A DNA stretch of 64,000 bases from an uncultured Clostridium sp. (GTDB lineage Bacteria > Bacillota > Clostridia > Clostridiales > Clostridiaceae): positions 62,001 to 126,000 of the forward strand of contig CAIFEX010000002.1 in the NCBI GenBank assembly GCA_903789665.1, in the 5' to 3' direction. Shown here one piece after another: positions 1 through 9,557 of the stretch. A program made the translations under genes and the position numbers. The notes beneath the pieces were generated by a model. It did no database searches. It was not told where the DNA came from and was given only the letters and a program-made list of their open reading frames with translations. Each line of letters starts with the position of its first letter. Within the stretch, counting starts at the first letter, position 1.

Positions 1-137
1 ATACCTCTCTGGACAAAATTTCCACTTATTACTGCAATTATACCATCACATCCAGTTATGGATTTTGATTTTTCAATATGGTACCTGTGCCCATTGTGAA
101 GGGGATTGTATTCTGCTATTATTCCTGTAATATTCAT
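1..137 (-). CDS. tmcAL: tRNA(Met) cytidine acetate ligase TmcAL (YlbM family), N-terminal part
   Basis: Only the first 45 codons are in the window; the gene runs off the left edge on the minus strand. The reading frame starts at the ATG complementary to 135-137 and reads [20 protein letters not shown], the nucleotidyltransferase-like N-terminus of the TmcAL/YlbM family with its HNGH nucleotide-binding motif at about residues 14-17. Members of this family use acetate and ATP to make N4-acetylcytidine at the wobble base of elongator tRNA-Met. The gene is divergent from pta, and an acetate-consuming tRNA modifier beside acetate-metabolism genes is a plausible conserved pairing. The family call is confident from the motif, but the rest of the protein cannot be checked. 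Confidence 0.88.
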   Translation of the reverse strand, partial: MNITGIIAEYNPLHNGHRYHIEKSKSITGCDGIIAVISGNFVQRG

Positions 138-361
138 TGAAGTTTCCTTTCTATTATAGTATTCTATTTATTGAAATATAAAGACTATCATACTAATACA
201 TTATAATCCATTAAAGAAATTTTACATATGTATTTATCAAAAAGTTTTATTAAAAGTTTTAAATTTGATAATTTTTAATTGAAAAATACAGTTAAAAAGG
301 ATTATAGTATAATTGTATCTAGTCTTATATTACATAATCAATTTTGAAGGGAGAGTCAAAG
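138..361 (+). promoter_or_regulatory. Divergent tmcAL/pta intergenic region with a -10-like box
   Basis: This AT-rich 224 bp spacer must hold the promoters for tmcAL (minus) and pta (plus). A perfect TATAAT lies at 308-313, about 48 bp before the pta ATG, but the hexamer 17 bp upstream is a poor -35. A better TTGAAA at 279-284 is 23 bp away, which is too far. The pta promoter assignment is therefore tentative. Confidence 0.35.
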
Positions 362-1357
362 ATGAAATTAATGGATCAAATATGGAATATGGCAAGGGCC
401 AACAAAAAAAAGATTGTACTTGCAGAAGGTGAGGAGGAAAGAACTCTCAAGGCTTGTAAAAAAATAATAGGTAACGGTATTGCCAATATAGTTTTAGTAG
501 GAAATGAAAATACTATAAGGGAAAAAGCATCAAAACTAGGAGTGAATTTAGATGGGATTGAAATAGCGGATCCACAGACTTCAAACAAACTTCAAACTTA
601 TGTTAATGAATTTTATGAGTTGAGAAAGAAAAAGGGAATAACGCTGGAAAAGGCGGACAAAATAGTAAGAGATCCCATATATTTTGCTACAATGATGGTT
701 AAACTTGGAGATGCAGATGGACTTGTTTCAGGTGCCGTACATACTACCGGAGATCTTTTGAGACCCGGCCTTCAGATAGTTAAAACGGCTCCAGGGGTAC
801 CTATAGTTTCAAGTGTTTTTATAATGGGAGTTCCAAATTGTAAGTACGGCGATAATGGACTGCTTTTATTTGCTGATTGTGCAGTAAATCCATGCCCGGA
901 TGAAAACCAATTGGCTTCCATTGCAGTGAGCACGGCAGAGACGGCAAAAAAATTATGCGGGATGGATCCAAAGGTTGCAATGCTTTCATTCTCAACTAAA
1001 GGAAGTGCAAAACACGATTTAGTTGATAAAGTGGTAAATGCTACTAAAATAGCCCAGAAAGCTAGACCTGATTTAAAAATAGATGGAGAATTGCAGCTGG
1101 ATGCAGCTATAGTGCAGGATGTCGCAAATTTGAAAGCACCTGGCAGCGATGTTGCCGGAAAGGCAAATGTACTTGTGTTCCCGGATATTCAAGCAGGAAA
1201 TATAGGATATAAACTTGTGCAGAGATTTGCCAAGGCTGAAGCAATAGGACCTATAACTCAGGGATTTGCAAAACCAATAAATGATTTGTCCAGGGGATGC
1301 AGTTTTGAAGATATAGTAAATGTTGTAGCAGTGACAGCCGTTCAGGCTCAGGGTTAG
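362..1357 (+). CDS. pta: Phosphate acetyltransferase
   Basis: This cytoplasmic enzyme of 331 residues interconverts acetyl-CoA plus phosphate and acetyl phosphate plus CoA, and with AckA it forms the main acetate/ATP branch of clostridial fermentation. The product begins MKLMDQIWNMARANKKKIVL, typical of the PTA_PTB family, and has the usual length for the short single-domain form (about 330 residues). Internal segments such as LVSGAVHTTGDLLRPGLQ and the C-terminal FPDIQAGNIGYKLVQR are characteristic of Pta rather than of phosphate butyryltransferase. The ATG at 362 is chosen because GGGAG lies a few bases upstream; a TTG 18 bp earlier would sit upstream of that site. It is followed after 62 bp by ackA with no terminator visible, so co-transcription is likely. 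Confidence 0.97.
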   Translation: MKLMDQIWNMARANKKKIVLAEGEEERTLKACKKIIGNGIANIVLVGNENTIREKASKLGVNLDGIEIADPQTSNKLQTYVNEFYELRKKKGITLEKADKIVRDPIYFATMMVKLGDADGLVSGAVHTTGDLLRPGLQIVKTAPGVPIVSSVFIMGVPNCKYGDNGLLLFADCAVNPCPDENQLASIAVSTAETAKKLCGMDPKVAMLSFSTKGSAKHDLVDKVVNATKIAQKARPDLKIDGELQLDAAIVQDVANLKAPGSDVAGKANVLVFPDIQAGNIGYKLVQRFAKAEAIGPITQGFAKPINDLSRGCSFEDIVNVVAVTAVQAQG

Positions 1358-1419
1358 AAAACTTATCTGGCGAGAAATAATTGATTTTAATTTAGCTATA
1401 TATTAGGAGGATGTTTGAA

Positions 1420-2622
1420 ATGAAGATATTAGTAATGAACTGTGGAAGTTCATCATTAAAATATCAGCTCATAGACATGAAAGATGAAAAAGTTCTGGCA
1501 AAGGGACTTGTAGAGAGGATCGGAATAGATGGCTCTATTTTAACTCATAAGGTCAATGACCAGAAACATATCGTAAAACAGCCTATGAAAGATCATAAAA
1601 TTGCAGTGAAATTGGTTCTTGACGCCCTTGTAGATAAGAAATACGGTGTTATAGGCAGTATGTCAGAGATATCTGCAGTGGGGCATAGAATTGTTCATGG
1701 CGGTGAGAAATATGCAAGATCCGTACTTATAGATGAAAAAGTTATGAAAGCCATTGAGGATTGCATACCACTGGCACCATTACATAATCCACCCAACATA
1801 GTAGGGATAAATGCCTGCAGGGAATTGATGCCAAATACGCCTATGGTTGGTGTATTTGATACCGCTTTTCACCAGACAATGCCAAATTATGCTTACATTT
1901 ATCCGCTTCCCTACGAACTGTATAAAAAATATAAAATTAGAAAGTATGGATTTCACGGTACTTCTCATAGATTTGTTTCCATGGAAGCTGCCAAGCTGAT
2001 GGGAAGAGACATAAAAGATCTCAAGATCATAACTTGTCATCTCGGAAATGGAGCCAGCATATGTGCAGTGGATAAGGGCAAATCGGTTGATACCAGCATG
2101 GGATTCACACCGCTTGCAGGACTTGCAATGGGAACTAGATGTGGAGACATAGATCCAGCTGTAATACCGTATTTAGTAAATACGGCGGATATGTCTATAA
2201 ACGATATAGATGTTCTCATGAACAAGAAATCCGGAATATTGGGAGTATCGGGAGTTAGCAGTGATTTCAGGGATGTGGAGAGTGCAGCTAATTCTGGAAA
2301 TGAAAGGGCAAATCTGGCGTTAAATTTATACTACCACAGAGTTAAGTCCTTCATAGGAGCTTATGCCGCAGTCCTAAATGGTGTAGATGCCCTGGTATTT
2401 ACAGCTGGACTTGGAGAAAATTCAGCTACCAGCAGAGCTGCCATCTGCAGCGGGCTTAGCTATCTTGGAATTAAGATAGATTCAGAGAAGAACAACATAA
2501 GAGGAAAGGCACAGGAAATAAGCACTCCTGATTCAAAGGTTAAGGTATTTGTAATACCTACAAATGAGGAACTTATGATAGCTAGGGATACAAAAGAAAT
2601 AGTGGAAAATAGTAGAAAATAA
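1420..2622 (+). CDS. ackA: Acetate kinase
   Basis: The 400-residue product converts acetyl phosphate plus ADP to acetate plus ATP, completing the pathway started by Pta. Family signatures are visible: [12 protein letters not shown] at the N-terminus, [11 protein letters not shown] at about residue 145, [11 protein letters not shown] at about 175 and the nucleotide-binding HLGNGAS at about 206. The length is standard for AckA (about 400). The ATG at 1420 follows TAGGAGG with good spacing; an in-frame ATG at 1411 directly abuts that site and is less likely. No terminator is seen between its stop and the strong promoter for the next gene five bases later, so read-through into yceD is possible. 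Confidence 0.98.
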   Translation: MKILVMNCGSSSLKYQLIDMKDEKVLAKGLVERIGIDGSILTHKVNDQKHIVKQPMKDHKIAVKLVLDALVDKKYGVIGSMSEISAVGHRIVHGGEKYARSVLIDEKVMKAIEDCIPLAPLHNPPNIVGINACRELMPNTPMVGVFDTAFHQTMPNYAYIYPLPYELYKKYKIRKYGFHGTSHRFVSMEAAKLMGRDIKDLKIITCHLGNGASICAVDKGKSVDTSMGFTPLAGLAMGTRCGDIDPAVIPYLVNTADMSINDIDVLMNKKSGILGVSGVSSDFRDVESAANSGNERANLALNLYYHRVKSFIGAYAAVLNGVDALVFTAGLGENSATSRAAICSGLSYLGIKIDSEKNNIRGKAQEISTPDSKVKVFVIPTNEELMIARDTKEIVENSRK

Positions 2623-2626
2623 AAAC

Positions 2627-2655
2627 TTGACTTTTAATGCTCATCTCTATATAAT
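2627..2655 (+). promoter_or_regulatory. Sigma-A promoter for yceD-rpmF
   Basis: TTGACT (2627-2632) and a perfect TATAAT (2650-2655) are separated by exactly 17 bp. The start of yceD is 31 bp past the -10 box. This is one of the best housekeeping promoter matches in the window and begins five bases after the ackA stop. Confidence 0.8.
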
Positions 2656-2686
2656 AAATTGTGGCTAATGTGTAGAGGTGAGTATT

Positions 2687-3184
2687 ATGGAATTAAATAT
2701 ATCAGAATTACTTGACAGAGATGTATTGTCAAGAGAACTTGAACTTAAAGTAGAAGAGAAGGGTTTTTACTACGGCGGCGAGTACATAGGATTATTAAAA
2801 CCTATGGATTTGAAAGGAACTTTAAGCAAAGAGGGAGATATTTTTATATTAGCCGGGAAATTGCAGTGTTTGCTGCAGCTCACTTGTTCCAGGTGTTTCG
2901 AAAAATTTCCATATGCTGTAAACATACCGATTTTCGAGAAATTTGCCAATAATTCAGGTGGAGATGAGGAAATCATCCTCCTAGATGGCGGTGTCATAGA
3001 TATTACAGAGGTATTGGAAAACAATATTATATTGAACCTGCCAATTAAAAGGCTTTGCAAAGAAGATTGCAAGGGTTTGTGTCAAAAATGTGGTACCAAT
3101 TTGAATTATTCTGAGTGTCATTGCAGAGATGACGATATTGATCCACGATTGGCGAAATTAAAAGACGTTTTTACAAAAGCTTAG
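2687..3184 (+). CDS. YceD family (DUF177) protein, cysteine-rich
   Basis: The 165-residue product belongs to the YceD/DUF177 family, which is nearly always encoded immediately upstream of rpmF and has been linked in bacteria and plastids to 23S rRNA accumulation. The core segment LQCLLQLTCSRCFEKFPY at about residues 62-79 is the family hallmark. The C-terminal half adds further cysteines (CKEDCKGLCQKCG, then CHC), suggesting a metal-binding knuckle as seen in many Firmicute members. The ATG at 2687 is preferred because AGAGGTG lies 6 bases upstream; the in-frame GTG at 2678 overlaps that site. The precise biochemical role is not known to me, so no symbol is given. Confidence 0.9.
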   Translation: MELNISELLDRDVLSRELELKVEEKGFYYGGEYIGLLKPMDLKGTLSKEGDIFILAGKLQCLLQLTCSRCFEKFPYAVNIPIFEKFANNSGGDEEIILLDGGVIDITEVLENNIILNLPIKRLCKEDCKGLCQKCGTNLNYSECHCRDDDIDPRLAKLKDVFTKA

Positions 3185-3281
3185 CAGGAGGCCAGTCAGC
3201 TTCAGCAGTGGGATGAATATTTATTTTGGCACTTTGGCTATTTAGTTATGTTAAGTTTCAGTGATTAAGGAGGTGTTTACT

Positions 3282-3464
3282 GTGGGAAATCCAGCTAGAA
3301 AAACTTCAAAAGCAAGAAAACATTCTAGAAGAGCACAGACTTTTAAATTGAATTTACCTAATTTGGTTGAGTGCCCTCAATGTCATGAAATGAAACTTGC
3401 CCATAGAGTATGTAAAAATTGTGGATATTATAAGGGTAAAGAAGTTATTTCAACTGAAAATTAG
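3282..3464 (+). CDS. rpmF: 50S ribosomal protein L32
   Basis: This 60-residue basic protein of the large ribosomal subunit starts [18 protein letters not shown] after the initiator, the usual L32 beginning. Four cysteines in two CxxC knuckles (CPQC and CKNC, about residues 32-48) show that it is the zinc-ribbon (C+) form. The GTG start at 3282 has AAGGAGGT 6 bases upstream. It sits directly after yceD, the standard pairing, and is followed by a terminator at 3592. The fatty-acid regulator FapR, which lies between rpmF and plsX in some Firmicutes, is not here. Confidence 0.96.
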   Translation: MGNPARKTSKARKHSRRAQTFKLNLPNLVECPQCHEMKLAHRVCKNCGYYKGKEVISTEN

Positions 3465-3591
3465 TAGAGTGATTCCCAAGTTCAGATGTCAGATAAACAT
3501 GGGAATAACTTATCCGAATTTGATATATAATTTGATATATTTAATGTGTATATTGTGAATTGAATTTAGCTTTTAACAGCCTTCGGATAAA

Positions 3592-3617
3592 AGAAAGTCT
3601 TGAGGCTTTCTTTTTTT
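3592..3617 (+). terminator. Rho-independent terminator or attenuator between rpmF and plsX
   Basis: An 8 bp stem (3592-3599 with 3604-3611, one G-T pair, loop TTGA) is followed by a run of T at 3612-3617. It lies 41 bp before plsX. I see no good promoter between it and plsX, so partial read-through is likely. Confidence 0.75.
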
Positions 3618-3657
3618 ATATAATAGTAGATTGTCGATGGCATAGGAGGTAAAGTGT

Positions 3658-4677
3658 ATGGTAATTGCTGTAGATGGGATGGGGGGAGATTTTGCACCTT
3701 CAGCTGTAGTTAAGGGAGTGGTTGGAGCTGTCAAGGAAGAAAATATAGATGTAATAATAACTGGTAAAGAACAAAAAATCAGGGAGGAATTATCCAAATA
3801 CAGTTATCCTGAAGGCAAGATAAGTATTTTAGACACTCCTGAAATTATAACTACTGAAGAAGCACCTGTTATGGCAGTTAGAAGAAAAAAGAATTCGAGT
3901 TTAGTTAAAGCGCTGACTCTTGTAAAGGAACATAAGGCAGATGCTGTTGTATCTGCAGGGAGCACGGGAGCGTTCATGGCAGGTGCTACCTTGATTGTAG
4001 GGAGAATTAGAGGAATTGACAGGGTGGCTCTGGCACCTATTGTACCAGGTAAAAATGGAAGCTTTATGATTATAGATGCAGGGGCCAATGTGGACTGCAA
4101 GCCTCAGTATTTACTGCAGTTTTCACTTATGGGTAAAATATATCTGGAAAATGTTTTGAAAAGAAAAAACCCGTCTATAGGACTTGTAAATATAGGGGTG
4201 GAAGAAGAAAAAGGGAATGAACTGACTAAAAATGCCTATGGTATTTTAAAAAAAATGGATTTCAATTTTGTTGGCAATGTGGAGCCAAGAGACATTCCAA
4301 CGGGGAATGTAGATATATTGGTCTGTGATGGAATGATTGGAAATACTGTTTTAAAAATGTATGAGGGTGTAGCTGTAAATTTATTTGCCATGTTGAAAGA
4401 TGGGATCATGAAATCCTTTAAGAATAAAGTGGGAGGTCTTATATTAAGACCGGTTTTCAGTGAAATCAAAAATAAGATGGACTATTCCGAATATGGAGGT
4501 ACTGCATTTCTGGGTTCAAAAGGTATATGTATAAAGGCTCACGGAAGCTCCAGCGGAAAAGCATTTAAAAATGCTATAAAGAGAGCGCTTGATTGTTATT
4601 ATAATAATGTTGTGGATAAGATAAAATCTGAAGTGGAGAAAATACCTAAAATTGAAGGCAATAATATAAAGAAGTGA
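3658..4677 (+). CDS. plsX: Phosphate acyltransferase PlsX
   Basis: The 339-residue enzyme makes acyl phosphate from acyl-ACP for the PlsX/PlsY route of phosphatidic acid synthesis, acting peripherally at the membrane. The N-terminus [14 protein letters not shown] is the family hallmark (DxxGGD), followed by [13 protein letters not shown] at about residue 98 and the C-terminal [19 protein letters not shown]. Length matches the family (about 330-345). It is followed after 78 bp by the acyl carrier protein that supplies its substrate. The ATG at 3658 has TAGGAGG upstream with suitable spacing. Confidence 0.97.
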   Translation: MVIAVDGMGGDFAPSAVVKGVVGAVKEENIDVIITGKEQKIREELSKYSYPEGKISILDTPEIITTEEAPVMAVRRKKNSSLVKALTLVKEHKADAVVSAGSTGAFMAGATLIVGRIRGIDRVALAPIVPGKNGSFMIIDAGANVDCKPQYLLQFSLMGKIYLENVLKRKNPSIGLVNIGVEEEKGNELTKNAYGILKKMDFNFVGNVEPRDIPTGNVDILVCDGMIGNTVLKMYEGVAVNLFAMLKDGIMKSFKNKVGGLILRPVFSEIKNKMDYSEYGGTAFLGSKGICIKAHGSSSGKAFKNAIKRALDCYYNNVVDKIKSEVEKIPKIEGNNIKK

Positions 4678-4755
4678 AGTTTACAGCTGTTTATTGTTGA
4701 CGATACATAAGTTATGTAATATTATTTAGGTATAAAAATTTTTGGAGGTGGAATT

Positions 4756-4992
4756 ATGGTTTTTGAAAAAATACAAAAAATAATATCTGAACAACTTGGA
4801 ATAGATCCGCAGGAAGTAAAATTGGAATCATCTTTTGTTGACGATTTAGGTGCCGATTCACTTGATGTGGTTGAACTCATCATGGCTTTGGAAACAGAAT
4901 TTGACTTGGAAATACCTGATGAAGAGGCTGAAAAAGTTAAAACTGTGGGAAATGTAGTTGATTACATAAAAGCTCATACTGATGAGGAATAG
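4756..4992 (+). CDS. acpP: Acyl carrier protein
   Basis: The 78-residue acidic protein carries acyl chains on a 4'-phosphopantetheine arm. The attachment serine is Ser35 in [11 protein letters not shown], the standard DSL motif, and the N-terminal [16 protein letters not shown] is a typical first helix. It lies between plsX and rnc, as in many Firmicutes, and would feed acyl groups to PlsX. GGAGGTGG precedes the ATG with good spacing. A 10 bp perfect hairpin follows the gene. Confidence 0.97.
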   Translation: MVFEKIQKIISEQLGIDPQEVKLESSFVDDLGADSLDVVELIMALETEFDLEIPDEEAEKVKTVGNVVDYIKAHTDEE

Positions 4993-5005
4993 AGCAAGTG
5001 TTTTT

Positions 5006-5032
5006 AAAGTCCCGTTTAGCATACGGGACTTT
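5006..5032 (+). terminator. Hairpin after acpP
   Basis: A perfect 10 bp stem (5006-5015 with 5023-5032) starts 13 bp after the acpP stop. It is followed by AAGTTTC rather than a long T run, so it may be a weak terminator or an mRNA-stabilising or processing hairpin that separates abundant acpP message from rnc. Confidence 0.6.
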
Positions 5033-5067
5033 AAGTTTCAAGAGAAGCAGCAAAAGGAGAAATATAA

Positions 5068-5772
5068 ATGGGTGAAAAAGTAGATTATATTGAAAGTGTA
5101 GAAAGAAAATTAGATATACATTTTAAAAATAGGGAATTGATTGAAATAGCATTAACCCATAGTTCTTATGCCAATGGTAGAAAAGATATAAAATTTAATG
5201 AAAGACTGGAATTTTTGGGGGATTCCGTACTACAGCTTTGCATATCGGAATATTTGTTTTTAATGTATAAGGATAAACCTGAAGGAGAACTTACCAAAAA
5301 GAGATCTCTTATAGTCTGTGAAAATTCCCTCTATGAGGTAGCCAAAAGGTGGGATATAGGGAGATATATAAGGATGAGTAAAGGTGAAGAGATCACAGGA
5401 GGTAGGGAGAGAACTTCTATACTGGCAGATTGCGTGGAGGCCATTATTGCGGCGGTTCATGTGGAGTTTGGATACGAAGTGGCTAGAAAATTTATCATTG
5501 ATAATTTTAAGGATGTTATAAAAAAGGCTATGGAAAATAAAATAATATTGGATTATAAAACAAAACTTCAGGAAATTCTTCAAAAAAATGGGGATGTATC
5601 CATAGATTATATACTTGTGAAATTTGACGGCCCACCTCACAGGAGAAAATTTTATACTGAAGTGTGTATAGATAATAAAGATGTGTTAGGCAAAGGTGTA
5701 GGTTATAGTAAAAAAGAATCGGAGCAGAATGCCGCCCATAATGCTTTGAGCAATCTGCAGCTGAAAAGTTAA
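5068..5772 (+). CDS. rnc: Ribonuclease III
   Basis: The 234-residue double-strand-specific endonuclease processes rRNA precursors and structured mRNAs. The catalytic signature ERLEFLGDSVL runs from Glu45 through Asp52, and a second acidic site (ADCVEAIIAAVH) is at about residue 120. A C-terminal dsRNA-binding domain ends with GVGYSKKESEQNAAHNAL. Length is typical. Gene order acpP-rnc-smc-ftsY is conserved across Firmicutes. The ATG at 5068 has AAAGGAGA upstream. Confidence 0.97.
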   Translation: MGEKVDYIESVERKLDIHFKNRELIEIALTHSSYANGRKDIKFNERLEFLGDSVLQLCISEYLFLMYKDKPEGELTKKRSLIVCENSLYEVAKRWDIGRYIRMSKGEEITGGRERTSILADCVEAIIAAVHVEFGYEVARKFIIDNFKDVIKKAMENKIILDYKTKLQEILQKNGDVSIDYILVKFDGPPHRRKFYTEVCIDNKDVLGKGVGYSKKESEQNAAHNALSNLQLKS

Positions 5773-5833
5773 TTATAGATACAGAAATTTTCACGACTTC
5801 GGATAGAAATATATTATAAGGAGAGTGGATATT

Positions 5834-5929
5834 ATGAAAAAAAAGACCAGGGATAGAATGACTAGGGCACTTGTGGTTTTTGTAGTGTTTATATTTATAC
5901 TGGGATTATTGCCGATGCTTTTTAGATAG
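5834..5929 (+). CDS. 31-residue single-pass membrane protein, Prli42/DUF4044-like
   Basis: An open frame of 31 codons lies between rnc and smc with a good ribosome binding site (AAGGAGAG, 5818-5825) and ATG at 5834. The product has a basic N-terminus, MKKKTRDRMTR, then a single hydrophobic helix at about residues 12-30 and a terminal Arg. This layout and length match the tiny DUF4044 membrane proteins, whose Listeria member Prli42 anchors the stressosome. That resemblance is my inference from size and architecture only, not an alignment. It stops 15 bp before smc, so it probably belongs to the same transcript. Confidence 0.7.
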   Translation: MKKKTRDRMTRALVVFVVFIFILGLLPMLFR

Positions 5930-5943
5930 GGAGTGTCTATTTT

Positions 5944-8900
5944 ATGTTTTTAAAGACTATTGGTATGAAAGGCTTTAAATCCTTTGCGGATAAGACAGAA
6001 CTGGTGTTTAACGATGGAATTACTTCTATTGTAGGTCCAAATGGAAGCGGAAAAAGTAATATTTCGGATGCAGTCAAGTGGGTGCTTGGGGAACAGAGCA
6101 TAAAAAATTTGAGAGGGGGAAAGATGGAGGATGTGATTTTTGCCGGAACTCAATTTAGGAAACCGGTGGGATTGTGTCAAGTTTATCTTACCCTTGATAA
6201 TACTGATAGGAAACTTCCTATAGATTATTCTGATGTCACTATTTCAAGAAGACTTTATAGATCTGGAGAGAGCGAATACTATATAAATAATACACAGTGC
6301 AGGCTAAAGGATATAAATGAACTTTTTATGGACACAGGTATAGGGAAAGAGGGCTATTCCATAATAGGGCAGGGTAATATAGAGTCTATTTTAAACGGCA
6401 GGCCGGAGTACAGGAGATATGTTTTGGAGGAAGCAGCTGGGATTGTAAAATTTCGCTGGAGAAAAGAGGAATCAGAAAAAAAACTGGAAAGCACTCATGA
6501 GAATTTGTTGAGGATAGGAGATATTTTAGAAAGTTATGAGGAAAGACTGGAACCTCTCAAAAATGAAAGGGAAAAGGCAAATGAATTTTTGAGACTTTCT
6601 GGGAAACTGAAAGAAATGAGAATAAACCTTCTGGTTCATTCTATTGAAAAGTTAAGGGAAAAAATAAATAGAATAAAAGAATCCACAGACCATACCAAAC
6701 GTGACACCGGCAAGTTAAATTCAGAATTTGCCGAGTTAAAGTTAAAAGTGACACGATGGAATGAACAAATGGAAAACTTTAACAGGGAAAATTCTACTTA
6801 TAGAAAAAATTATTATAAAAATAAAGAGTGTGTTCAGAAAATAGACAGCAGTATAAAATTGTTGGCACAGCAAAAAAATAACATAGAAAAAACTTTGGAG
6901 AAGGCTGTGCTGGAGCTGGATAAGATAAAAAGTAAGCAAACTGAAAATATAAACCAGAGCAGTATACAGGCTGCTGATATTTCTAAGCTAAAATTGGACG
7001 AAAAGGAAATAGACACAGAACTAAAAGAACATTATGATATTGTAAAAAAAATTGAAAAAAATATAGTTGAAAGAGAGAAAAAATATAGAGCCCTGAAGGA
7101 AAATGAAATAGAACATTTGAGAAATATATCTGGATTGAAAAATAATATAATTTCAATTGAAAAAGATATAGGCGATATGGGAGAAAAGATTCAAAATATA
7201 AGGAATTCCTGTAAAAGTTATGGCGATTCTGTAAAAATTAATTCCAGTACGAAAGATATTATGCTTTCCAAAATAGAGGATATAAAAGGTAATATTAAAA
7301 AATATAAAACTGCTGTTGATGAAAGCAGAAGAAAAAATATCAAATTAAATAAAATTTTTTTATCTCAACAGAAAAACCTGAGTGAATTAAATACAACTTA
7401 TAGTAAGTTGGAGGCAAACTATGCCATGCTTGTCAATTTTGAAGAACACTATGAGGGTTATAATAGAACTGCAAGATCGCTTATGATGGAAATAAAAAAA
7501 GGTAAATTAGATGTTGGTGAAAATGATTGTTTCCTGGTGGGTGAAGTCATAAATCTACAAAAAAAATTTGAAATATGTATAGAGATTGCCCTTGGAGGTG
7601 CCATATCCAATATAATAACTAAAAATGAAAATATGGCCAAATTTCTTATAAATTATTTGAAAAAAAACAGGCTGGGCAGGGCCACATTTTTGCCTCTTAC
7701 TACAATCAAGGGCAGAAAGATATTGAATACAGACAGGTTTAAAAATATAAAGGGATATGTAGGTATTGCCAGCGAACTTTTAGAATGCAGAAGTGGATTT
7801 AGAGCTGTTATGGATTATATGTTGGGAAGGACGATAATTTGCACTGACATGAACAGTGCTCTTGGGATAGCTAAATCGTGTGGATACAGGTTTAAGATAG
7901 TGACTCTTTTGGGGGATGTTGTAAACCCTGGAGGTTCTCTTACAGGCGGCAGTATCAAAAGGAGAAGTAATAACATAATAGGAAGGAAAAGAGAGACAGC
8001 TGAAATTTCTGAAAATATGAAAGATATACGTGCTAAGATTGAGAATTTAAATGATAAGATGGAAGATAATAAAAAAGTAATTGATGGGAATAATAAAAAT
8101 ATTTTGACTTTGAAAGATAAAATTTATGATGAAAATATAGAGATGACTAAGATGCAGGGCAAGCTGGATGGCATAAAAAGGGAAAATTCAAAATTACTTG
8201 AGAATGTAAAGATATCCAATAGGGAAGTCGATAGAATTTCTAAAGATATTGATACCAATAAAGGCAAATTACAGAAAGAGAAAATGAATTTGGAAATGCT
8301 TTACAAAAAACAGGCAGAGGATAATAAAAATATTTCGCAAATAGAAGGGGAATTGGAGAAGAATAAGAAAGACTCTCAAGATAAGATGGGAAAACTTACC
8401 CAGCTAAAAATAAAAAAGGCAAAGATTGATGAGAATATTTTAAATAGATCACAGGAGCTGAAAAGACTGGCAGGTGAAAGAGACGAACTGGAATTAAAAA
8501 AATCAGGCATAGGAAAAGAAATTGAAAATTGTAGAAAAAATATACATATTTGTGAATTAAAGAAGGCTGACAATTTAAAGAATATAGATAGTGTGAAGCT
8601 GAAAATAGAGAAGATCAAAGACTCTGTAAAATCAAACAGTTTGGAGATTACAAGATTAAGGAACAGTGTAAAAAAGCACAATGATAAATTGGAAGATCTG
8701 GCACTTGTGATAAATAAGAAAGAACAGGGAATTCACAGAATGCAATTATCTCTTGCTAAGCTTTCGGAAGAAGAAAGAAATATGAGTTTAAAGTTGAAAG
8801 ATGATCTGGAAATTACCTATGAAGATGCCCTGAAGTATAAGAAGGATATAGACAATTTGAACAGGTATAACAGGGAAATACTGGATTTAAAAAATGCTGT

Positions 8901-9507
8901 TTCAGGACTTGGAACAGTCAATTTGGGAGCTATAGAGGAATATGATTCTCTGAAGGAAAAAACAACATTTTTGAGTTCTCAAAGGAATGATCTCGTAAAG
9001 TCAAAAGGTGAACTTGAAGATGTGATAGACATGATGACTAAAAAAATGAAGGCTCTTTTTAAAGAAAATTTTAGTAAACTGAGGAAAAATTTCAATTTCA
9101 TTTTTAGAGAACTATTTGATGGTGGAAGTGCGGATCTGGTGCTTGTAGATGGTGATGAACTCACTTCAGACATAGATATAACGGTCCAGCCCCCGGGAAA
9201 AAAACTTCAGAATATAAATCTTTTGTCAGGAGGTGAAAAAGGATTATCTGCCATAGCGCTGCTGTTTGCAATACTCAAGCTCAAGCCAACCCCCTTTTGC
9301 ATATTGGATGAAATAGAGGCGGCACTGGACGAGGCAAATGTAGTTAGATATGCAAAATTTCTTAAAAAATTCTCTGAGGATACTCAATTTATTGTGATAA
9401 CCCATAGAAAGGCCACTATGGAGGTAAGTGATGTCATGTATGGAGTTACTATGGAGGAAAAGGGAGTTTCAAAGATAGTTTCTGTGGATTTGGAAAATGC
9501 CTGTTAA
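5944..9507 (+). CDS. smc: Chromosome segregation protein SMC
   Basis: The 1187-residue ATPase forms the core of the bacterial condensin with ScpA and ScpB and compacts the nucleoid. The N-terminal Walker A is GPNGSGKSN at residues 31-39. Long lysine- and glutamate-rich coiled coils at about 170-500 and 680-1030 flank a hinge at about 510-660 that contains GRATFLPL and GGSLTGGS. The ABC signature LLSGGEKGLSA is at about 1091, and Walker B CILDEIEAALDE follows at about 1118. Length is standard for SMC. The start ATG at 5944 follows a GGGAG site. It lies between rnc and ftsY as expected. Confidence 0.98.
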   Translation: MFLKTIGMKGFKSFADKTELVFNDGITSIVGPNGSGKSNISDAVKWVLGEQSIKNLRGGKMEDVIFAGTQFRKPVGLCQVYLTLDNTDRKLPIDYSDVTISRRLYRSGESEYYINNTQCRLKDINELFMDTGIGKEGYSIIGQGNIESILNGRPEYRRYVLEEAAGIVKFRWRKEESEKKLESTHENLLRIGDILESYEERLEPLKNEREKANEFLRLSGKLKEMRINLLVHSIEKLREKINRIKESTDHTKRDTGKLNSEFAELKLKVTRWNEQMENFNRENSTYRKNYYKNKECVQKIDSSIKLLAQQKNNIEKTLEKAVLELDKIKSKQTENINQSSIQAADISKLKLDEKEIDTELKEHYDIVKKIEKNIVEREKKYRALKENEIEHLRNISGLKNNIISIEKDIGDMGEKIQNIRNSCKSYGDSVKINSSTKDIMLSKIEDIKGNIKKYKTAVDESRRKNIKLNKIFLSQQKNLSELNTTYSKLEANYAMLVNFEEHYEGYNRTARSLMMEIKKGKLDVGENDCFLVGEVINLQKKFEICIEIALGGAISNIITKNENMAKFLINYLKKNRLGRATFLPLTTIKGRKILNTDRFKNIKGYVGIASELLECRSGFRAVMDYMLGRTIICTDMNSALGIAKSCGYRFKIVTLLGDVVNPGGSLTGGSIKRRSNNIIGRKRETAEISENMKDIRAKIENLNDKMEDNKKVIDGNNKNILTLKDKIYDENIEMTKMQGKLDGIKRENSKLLENVKISNREVDRISKDIDTNKGKLQKEKMNLEMLYKKQAEDNKNISQIEGELEKNKKDSQDKMGKLTQLKIKKAKIDENILNRSQELKRLAGERDELELKKSGIGKEIENCRKNIHICELKKADNLKNIDSVKLKIEKIKDSVKSNSLEITRLRNSVKKHNDKLEDLALVINKKEQGIHRMQLSLAKLSEEERNMSLKLKDDLEITYEDALKYKKDIDNLNRYNREILDLKNAVSGLGTVNLGAIEEYDSLKEKTTFLSSQRNDLVKSKGELEDVIDMMTKKMKALFKENFSKLRKNFNFIFRELFDGGSADLVLVDGDELTSDIDITVQPPGKKLQNINLLSGGEKGLSAIALLFAILKLKPTPFCILDEIEAALDEANVVRYAKFLKKFSEDTQFIVITHRKATMEVSDVMYGVTMEEKGVSKIVSVDLENAC

Positions 9508-9557
9508 AGTTGGCGGCTGGAAATCAAATATATGTATAAGAGGAAGGTAATTGAAGA

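Noticed and set aside
3472..3510. ATTCCCA/TGGGAAT palindrome after rpmF as a terminator or FapR operator
   Set aside because: No T run follows and it does not match the FapR consensus; the true terminator-like hairpin is at 3592.
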